From Proteromonas lacertae (Eukaryota; Sar; Bigyra; Opalinata; Proteromonadidae), in the NCBI GenBank assembly GCA_002245135.1, contig NGBS01000871.1, forward strand, positions 434,001 to 498,000: a stretch of DNA of 64,000 nucleotides. The letters run 5' to 3'. Position numbers and translations under genes: made by a program. Within the stretch, counting starts at the first letter, position 1; every line of letters starts with the position of its first letter. Shown here one piece after another: positions 57,301-64,000 of the stretch. Under the pieces are notes generated by a model. The model was not told the origin of the DNA, searched no databases, and was given only the letters and a program-made list of their open reading frames with translations.

Positions 57301-58095
57301 TAAAACATAAATAAAAGATGTTTTACCTATACCTGGCTGACCTGTGATTATTATTCTGTTTATATACGGTTTGGATGACATAATTTTACATATATTTCGA
57401 AACATATCATAATAACAATCCCTAAAGTAGATTCTCTTCATAGGGAATTGAAATACATTGACATTTTGATCTGTATATTCTAAATATACTTTTTTTTCAC
57501 CATCAATAGCATTATATTCTACAGCCGTTAAATTATTAACAATTTTAACGAAATTATCTTCTTCATCTACTTTTCGTTTTTTTATTTCACCACCAATATC
57601 ATCTCCACGTCTTTTAATATTATCCTTTTCTATAACTACTATTTCATCATTCTTCTCAAATAGAATGAATAAAGGATATATTACATTGCTACACTGTAAA
57701 TCTCTCAATATACATATAACCTTATCATGTCTGCAAATTGTCATAGTGTTGCTATTTACGTCGTATTTTACATCATATATTGCACCTAATTGTAAGTCTT
57801 TTACATGTACTTCAACTACATCAATACTATTTGACTGTGATGCTCCACTGGTTAATATTACCATTTTATTACAAACTGCACCGCACATAGCTTTTGAATA
57901 TCCTATACCCAGTTTGTTAGCAACTTTCCTAATTTGGAATCTCATTGTATATACTTGATTTGCAGTTGAATATTTTTGGTATATACCTAATTTCAATGAA
58001 TCATTTTCACTTTTAAATGAATCTTCATATATCTTTTTTACTAAGAAACCATATCTGTAATTATTAAATAGTAAATGACTAAAAACAGAGCTCAT
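54352..58095 (-). CDS. Double crinkler/RHS-type P-loop NTPase
   Basis: Exons 58095-55638, 55602-55463 and 55428-54352 give 1,224 residues; introns 35 and 34 nt. The second intron (GTATGA...TAG) is convincing; the first ends GCAG and may instead be a frameshift. An N-terminal domain resembles SPRY/B30.2 (AIYDVKYDVNSNTMTICRHD). The first NTPase has Walker A GQPGIGKTSF, a coiled-coil insert, IVIVDTFNGEFG, IISISSPDHEN and CKKYGNIPRQI, which is the layout of the crinkler-RHS (CR) NTPases. A second, smaller unit has GQEKIGKSVLAK, MIIMLANPCD, FTKEEVKKVMKLE and YYGGVIGKYYYD. Known CR proteins often carry a nuclease domain and act in host-pathogen or transposon conflict; I see no nuclease domain here. 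Confidence 0.65.
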
Positions 58096-58478
58096 TTATC
58101 TAATAAATAAAATTTGTTAATAATAAATACCGTACTTTGACTAATAACAGAGATATAGATAATTATAAATTTGATTGAATAACCAATCAAATCAATTCAA
58201 CAAATAACCAATTAAAATTCGTAATTTCGATATTTTGCATGTCATTTTTATAGTGATGTAGAAAGAAACATGAAACATCAACATGATTATAAGTTCTCGT
58301 TTCATATGATATTTAAGTAAGCAATATGATTTAATTAACTAATCTTGATTGTTGGTATATATATAATTGTAGTTATACTTATAACTATCTATATTTTACT
58401 TCTTAACGAAATATCATTTTCTTTGTTATAAAAAGTCAAAAAATAAATGAAACATTATCACTACAAATAATAGTTATA
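58096..58478. other. Intergenic region upstream of CR NTPase and after GST
   Basis: About 380 nt of AT-rich DNA. It contains a minus-strand ATGAAACGAGAA near 58293-58306, close to the recurrent TGAAACGAAT motif, about 200 nt before the NTPase start. No ORF or RNA gene seen. Confidence 0.4.
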
Positions 58479-59131
58479 TTAATTATGATATCTTGATGAT
58501 TTACGATATTCTGCATATTTCGGTTGTTTTTCAAAGGATTCCATAAATGCTTTTAATGTGGCATTATTTGTTATTGCACCTTTACCCATTACATTAACTT
58601 CAGCAAAAATAGAATACACAGCAACATCTGCAATTGATACTCTCTTTCCAACAAAGAAATCACCTCCATTCTTCTTCTTTAAGTTTTCAAAGTAAGAAAT
58701 CCAAACAGGAAGAATAGTTTCATTAAATTCTTTTTCTAATTCATCTCTTCCTGTTGTAGCATGAGTTACATGATAGTATTTATTTCTTAAATCTTCACTT
58801 CCATCAACAATCATGTCTATTTGCCATTTTTCATCATCATTATCTCCATAAAGATTAAATCTACAAACATATAAATATAAACATAAATATACAATCTACC
58901 TACAAGTCTTAATTGAGTATTGCTTTGACAGATATTTTTGCCTTTATATTCCACAACTGGTACTTGTCCAAAAGCTAATACTCCTTCATCAGTTAATTTC
59001 TTTTTTAAATCTGCCCATTCTTCTTTTTTAAAATTCACTTCTTCATATTTTTGACCAGCAAGTTCCATAGCAATACGAAAGTTTTCAGCTCTGCCTCTTA
59101 CACCAAAATAAGTCAATTTGAAGTCAGACAT
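58479..59131 (-). CDS. Glutathione S-transferase, sigma-like
   Basis: Exons 59131-58893 and 58860-58479 give 206 residues over a 32-nt intron. The thioredoxin-like N-terminus begins FKLTYFGVRGRAENFRIAME; its Tyr in TYFGVRGRAE is the usual catalytic tyrosine of sigma, mu and pi classes. The glutathione-binding FGQVPVVEYKGKNICQSNTQ (cis-Pro and QS motif) follows. The all-helical C-terminal half has VDGSEDLRNKYY and the SIADVAVYSIFAEV helix with its N-capping motif. It conjugates glutathione to electrophiles in the cytosol and in some relatives makes prostaglandin D2. The length is normal for the class. Confidence 0.93.
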
Positions 59132-59315
59132 CGATTGAATCTGAAAAAAGAAATTTAGAAATATCCATACAAACTACAATGGTTTTTTGTCAATTTTAAT
59201 ATTTTGGGTGTTTGAAAAAAGAATATCAAACCTCAAACATATTTTCAAATTAATTTTTCTTATGTTTGACTTGAATATAATAAATACAGGATTTAAGAAA
59301 ATACTATTGCCATCC

Positions 59316-59647
59316 ATGAACAAAGATTTACCAGAAAAGATAAGAAAAGAAGTATAATGATGATTGATTTATTCTAGAGTGCTTTTTATCGATTATTGAT
59401 TTGTTCATTTAATATAATAGGAGTTTTAATTGTGTTTTACTGTATATCAACTGAAGATTTAAACTGTGGAACTACTTTGATAATTATGTGTATATTTTGT
59501 TGCATAATATTCATTTTTGTTCAAGGAAGCAATCCAGGATATATTGATACAAGTACTAATTCAATATTACCAATCGTAGATAATATAAAAATAGAAGAAG
59601 ATGAAGAAGAAGCAGATAGTCTATTACGAAACAATGGCAATAAACAG

Positions 59648-59678
<31 letters not shown>

Positions 59679-60301
59679 ATCAAATTAGTAAACAAATGTG
59701 TAAATACTGTGATATATCTGAGCCAGTAAGAAGTCATCATTGTAAATATTGTAACAAATGTGTAAAAGTGTATGATCATCACTGTACTGTAATTGGAACT
59801 TGTGTTGGGCAAAGAAATCATGGAAGATTTTTATTATTTTTATATAGTGAAATGATGATTATTACATATGCATTTATTGTTATAATTATTGGTAGAGAAA
59901 GAGAGCATAATTCCAATCTGTTTTCATCACATTCAGTCAAGATTTGTGGTTTAATTCTTTCAATTGTATATCTATTTTATTTATGTAATATATAGTTTGT
60001 ATTTATATCAATAATACCATTGACAGTTATACACACCTTCTTGATGTTGATGAATCTAACAACTTATGAAATTGGTAAGAAAACTAAAAAAATATGGTAT
60101 TTTAAACACAATACATCACCATGGAACTTTCCTTTTAATGAAGGAACATTTCACAATATTTACACCTTTCTTTTTGATGATGAATTGTTTTCCTGTTTTT
60201 CTAATAAGAGTACTGAATATTCATATCCAGAATCATCCTCAGTAAAGGATAATAGAAATGTTGATTGTTTAGCTTCTTGTATTACTAGTTGTTTTGAATA
60301 G
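59316..60301 (+). CDS. DHHC-type protein S-palmitoyltransferase
   Basis: Exons 59316-59351, 59378-59646, 59689-59965 and 59996-60301 give 295 residues; introns 26, 42 and 30 nt. The 42-nt intron is mostly (TA)n and is a multiple of three with an open frame, so retention would only add 14 residues. Two N-terminal helices (IIGVLIVFYCIST; TTLIIMCIFCCIIFIFVQG) precede the zinc-binding Cys-rich domain CKYCDISEPVRSHHCKYC and the active site DHHCTVIGTCVGQRN (usual DHHCPWIGNCVG, so P and W are replaced). Two more helices and the TTxE motif (MNLTTYEIG) follow. It transfers palmitate to cysteines of membrane proteins. Confidence 0.9.
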
Positions 60302-60578
60302 ATTTATATTTAATTATAAATGTAGTAGTTTATAATTGTATTTATTCTTAAAATAATGATTTCATAACTATTTGTAGAATTAGCTTAAACTAATTTAGTC
60401 CTAAACTAAAATATGTAAAATTGATTGAGCTAATATTCGTTAATATTAATAATTATATAATTGCATTTAACATTTAGATAAAATAATAAACAAAAATAGC
60501 ATAACATTTAGAATAAAGTTATAGTGTATGTAGAAAATACAAAAATCAACACAAAAAAAAACAATAATAACCAACTAT

Positions 60579-63500
60579 TTATGAAAAATAGGAATGTCCT
60601 GCACTACTATCTTCAAATTCACACAACAAATCTTCAGAAAACACTTCAGTACATCTACTCCAATTCTCTTGATTAGCTGTTTTAAATGCAGTTATCCATT
60701 TAGTTGCTATATCTTTAATAGGTGATGGATAAGAAGTAGCCTGGAATAGGATTTCTAGAATAGTTGAATTATTCTCATCAATTTCAGTTATATTCAAATA
60801 CAGCAAAGCACATAAGCTAATAATATTGCCATGCATCTTATTGATCCATTCTGTATCTTTCTTATTTACACTCTTTTGTAACTTGTTAAAATCTTTTTTA
60901 TATTTTTGAATTACGTTACTTATACCTTTTTCACTATAACTTGCTGATATTGAGAACACTAAATCTAAGCAATTGTTTCTTACTTCAATATCACTATCAT
61001 TGAGTGCTGTTTCAGTGTATTTTAATAGTTTATTATTAAAATCAACTTCCTTTTTATAATCACGATAAACTATAAAACATAATAAATGATTAAAATAATT
61101 ATACAAACTGAAAGTGTATAGGAATTGGTGATTAGGTTTCTTCTGACAGATGGAGAACTAGATTTCAATAATTCGTAAAAAGCAAAAATTAAAGTTAAAG
61201 AAATAATAATAGAATATAGAAAAAATAGGATATTTCAAATAATTTCCAAAATTCATCATTTGGATAATAACATCCCATTCTTTTAAAGTAATCATCAGGA
61301 GATAGCATATCATTTACATCCATCTAAATAATAATAATAATAATAAATATACATTTGATCTAACAGCAGCAACTAATAATTCATTAACAAAAGGTAATGG
61401 CCTTAATATTGGAGATGGAATTGGTAAAGTTTTGGAGATTAAACTAACCAATTTATTATCTTCACCTCTATTTTATATAATTAATAATAATATATAATAC
61501 TCTGTAAATGTGTCAAATGAATCGATATGTGTATATTTCTTATTATATTCAACCACTTCATCTTTTATCCAATTTAAAATTGAAGTTACTTTTTGAGTAA
61601 ATGAGTTTTCTTCACTTCCTTTTAAGTAAAAAGTAGTTGAACAAATTGATATAACAGAACTCCATGCACATTGTAAAACTTGATTATTTTCGCTTTTCAA
61701 ATACTCTTGAATAATATCCAACAAATATTCACCCAAATCACACAATTCCTTTGGATATTTATAAGCCAATTGCATTAATGAATAATATAAATATATTAAA
61801 CACTTCAAATAAGCAACTTGTTGAATTACTGTTGTTTTTTTATCAGTTAAACTCTTCAATAGTTGACATATATGCATTATTAACTCAGTAAAACATAATT
61901 TTGGTATTACACCTTCGTAGGAGAAAATATTTACTAAAATATCTTCAAAAACTTGAGCTTTGGAAATAAACAAGTCAAAAAATTCACAGTATTTTTGATA
62001 GAACAATTTTTGCTCATTTTCATCAGATATATTGATTGAATAATCAAATAATCCTTTCATTACTGAAGCAATCACTCTACATCTCTTTTCATTCACTGAA
62101 ACTTCAAATAATTTCTTTGTTCCTTCATATAATACATTCTCTAATTCATTTCCTCCACATATTTTCAATAATCGTCTAAATGCAGTAGACCAAGTTAAAA
62201 TGATTGAAAATCCTTTATTACTGTATTCTATATTATCCATTCTACATATTTCATTCATTAATGTTGATGCAACTCGTGATAATTCTAAACCAGTAAAATG
62301 ATCTGGAGCTTCATATTCTTCTTTATAATTCTCATGGAAAACATCAGCAAAATTCTATATGCATACATAATAATAATTATTATTATATAAACATACTTCA
62401 AATAAGTGTAACCAAGTATTAGGATTCAAATAGAATGATTTTAACTTCTCACCAAACGTATTTGGATAATATTCAGCTATCATACTGGAGAATAAGAAAC
62501 AAGCTAATCGAATATTCATATTATCACAGTTCAATCCATCATAGATCACATCTCCAATACATATGTTTGGTTCAATACCTGATTGTAATAAGTAATACAT
62601 TGATAATATCCTCTAATAATATGATATATATAGTAAAGAAATATATATATATTTATATAATACATTCAATTGATATAACCAAGTTTGTGATTTAAAATCA
62701 ATAGATAATTGTTTCATTAATTCTTGATACTCTTCAACGTGATGTAATGCAGATGGCATTCTAAATTAAATAAAAATAAAATAAAAACAATTATTAAAAA
62801 TAGATACGTTTTGTAAAATACTTGAAGATATATTCCCAAGTAATAATTTTCAGCTGCTTCTCTATCATGTTGTTTGAAATTGGTTAATAATTCAGGAATA
62901 TTCAATTGTAATAAAATAAACATTTTATAAACTGGAAATGTGTAAATACAATCTAATGTAATAGCAACCAGTAAACTATATATATATATATATATATTAT
63001 ATAAATATACTTTATCAATGCAACAGCATCAATCTTTTTGATTGTTTTAATATGATTTACAATGTCTTTTTCAATATCCTATATATAATAATGTATATAT
63101 AAAGAATACAGGAATTTCATTAGATATTAACGATATAATTTGACTTACTTGACACAAATCTTCCCTTTGAATACTTGTAGTAGTTCCAATTCTCAAAATA
63201 TCAATCAAAAACGGATATAAATTTTGAACAAATTCTTTATATTCATCAGTTGGATGTAAATGTAAATACTTGGTAATAATATGAACGCCATAATCATAGG
63301 TTGAGTCTACTAATGACATTCCATATTTATTCCAATCGTATATAGTGACAGCTTCCCATGGCCTAATATCATACTCTTTACTTTTCATATCAAATTCATA
63401 AGCACTTCGATAATAATCATTTCTATTGATTGATGGTATTGGATACTGATAAATAGGTAAATCAGCATTACTGTCAATTAAACTAGTACATAGTTGGAAT

Positions 63501-64000
63501 AATGATTTTAAGATAACTTCAGAAAGCAATTCATTCTTAGAGATAAAATCAAATGCTTTGTGAATACAATCGAATAAATCTTTACTTAGTTTTAATACAT
63601 TTGTTGGAATAGTTCTATAGTTACAAAATGTTTCAAATTCAGGATGTAAGGTGATTAATATTGAATTTGTATCGAAACACAGTGCTGAGTCAAGGATTGT
63701 AATACTGTCTTCCCATTGTCTTCTGTCAGTTACATCTATTTTGTACAAAATAAAATATTTTAGTTTATATATATACTGTTTAAAATGAGATTATTAGTGA
63801 TATTATACATTTGTGGATAGATATAATGTAAAACAATATCGTCTAATACTCTCTTATAATTCTCATAATCATTTTCAATAGTTACTTTTATTATATCAGT
63901 TGGATTAGTGAATTTTTGACCAAATTTTGCTGTTTTTATATATCTGTTATTCATATTTAAATCTAAAACACCTTTTGCCACTGAATTTAACAAGTCTAAA
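60579..64000 (-). CDS. PSME4: Proteasome activator PA200/Blm10, C-terminal part, 5' end outside window
   Basis: Eleven exons in the window: 64000-63777, 63735-63149, 63078-63011, 62975-62808, 62760-62664, 62612-62397, 62354-61501, 61467-61353, 61323-61234, 61174-61105 and 61069-60579. All phases agree. Introns are 29-70 nt. One of them (61175-61233) begins ATATCCT and ends TTTAC, a U12-type AT-AC intron. HEAT-like repeats run throughout. The C-terminus is diagnostic: KMHGNIISLCALLYLNI, then SPIKDIATKWITAFK, TANQENW and EVFSEDLLCEFED match the family's HG..LGLCA, F..THQDNW and FTE..L pattern. The end SYFS stands where PA200 has the proteasome-docking YYA. It caps 20S proteasomes in the nucleus. 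The first frame is open to base 64000, so the start lies beyond. Confidence 0.85.
61175..61233 (-). other. Probable U12-type AT-AC intron in PA200
   Basis: 59 nt on the minus strand. It starts ATATCCTATT, matching the U12 donor ATATCCT exactly. It has a branch-like TTTCTTTAACTTT (consensus TTCCTTAAC) and ends TTTTTAC. Removal joins DEFWKLFE to ELLKSSSPSVRR in frame, as expected for the family, and no GT...AG alternative exists there. Confidence 0.82.

Noticed and set aside
59652-59680. (TA)n tract as a microsatellite feature
   Set aside because: It lies inside the predicted 42-nt DHHC intron; TA-rich introns are common here (also 19081, 31867, 62976).
60361-60420. Short inverted repeat TTAGCTTAAACTAATTTAG-like after the DHHC gene, resembling 39901-39925
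   Set aside because: Imperfect, short, and expected by chance in DNA this AT-rich; no tRNA or hairpin gene could be supported.
1-64000. CRISPR arrays, bacterial operons, rRNA or tRNA genes
   Set aside because: None seen; the sequence is eukaryotic with spliceosomal introns, and no tRNA cloverleaf or rRNA core was recognised by eye.

Overview
This is a very AT-rich nuclear segment from a single-celled eukaryote using the standard genetic code. Spliced reading frames close cleanly over many tiny introns, mostly 25-53 nt with GTAT...TAG ends. Two further introns look like U12-type AT-AC introns. A mitochondrial-type seryl-tRNA synthetase implies a translating mitochondrion. A tubulin-tail carboxypeptidase and a polycystin-like protein suggest a cilium or flagellum. 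I could not assign the lineage from sequence alone.

Layout: 1-5.6 kb, end of a giant AAA ATPase with two VWA domains. 5.8-7.3 kb, a membrane-anchored and probably inactive PRPP-synthetase relative. 7.5-15.7 kb, an 8.2-kb intronless REJ/GPS polycystin-1-like gene that carries a whole tetraspanin-like module. 16.3-17.8 kb, a secreted, probably GPI-anchored EEP-fold protein. 18.3-20.2 kb, a KNL2/Mis18BP1-like SANT protein in eight exons. 20.3-21.4 kb, a leucine-rich-repeat protein. 21.4-30.1 kb, a cathepsin-L-like protease cluster of five genes around a cytosolic carboxypeptidase. The outer two protease genes form a nearly identical 1,295-bp inverted repeat, with a 38-bp direct repeat just outside. 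30.3-33.2 kb, an IQ-motif/zinc protein and a myristoylated ARM pseudokinase. 33.3-42.2 kb, a coiled-coil protein, a GT92 glycosyltransferase, a histidine phosphatase, SerRS, an hAT transposase relic and a frameshifted kinase. 42.4-54.1 kb, an 11.8-kb adhesin-like gene of putative-Ig, PA14 and HormR-like modules. 54.4-58.1 kb, a double crinkler/RHS-type NTPase. 58.5-60.3 kb, a sigma-like GST and a DHHC palmitoyltransferase. 60.6-64 kb, the C-terminal part of the proteasome activator PA200/Blm10, cut by the window end.

Two gene classes are visible. Housekeeping genes (SerRS, PA200, carboxypeptidase, phosphatase, KNL2-like, LRR) have 5-12 exons. Surface, protease and NTPase genes are intronless or nearly so, and the proteases sit in recently duplicated, gene-converted arrays. 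All exon joins here were worked out by eye from open frames, splice-site form and protein family fit; RNA data would settle them. Intron coordinates were checked for frame closure throughout.
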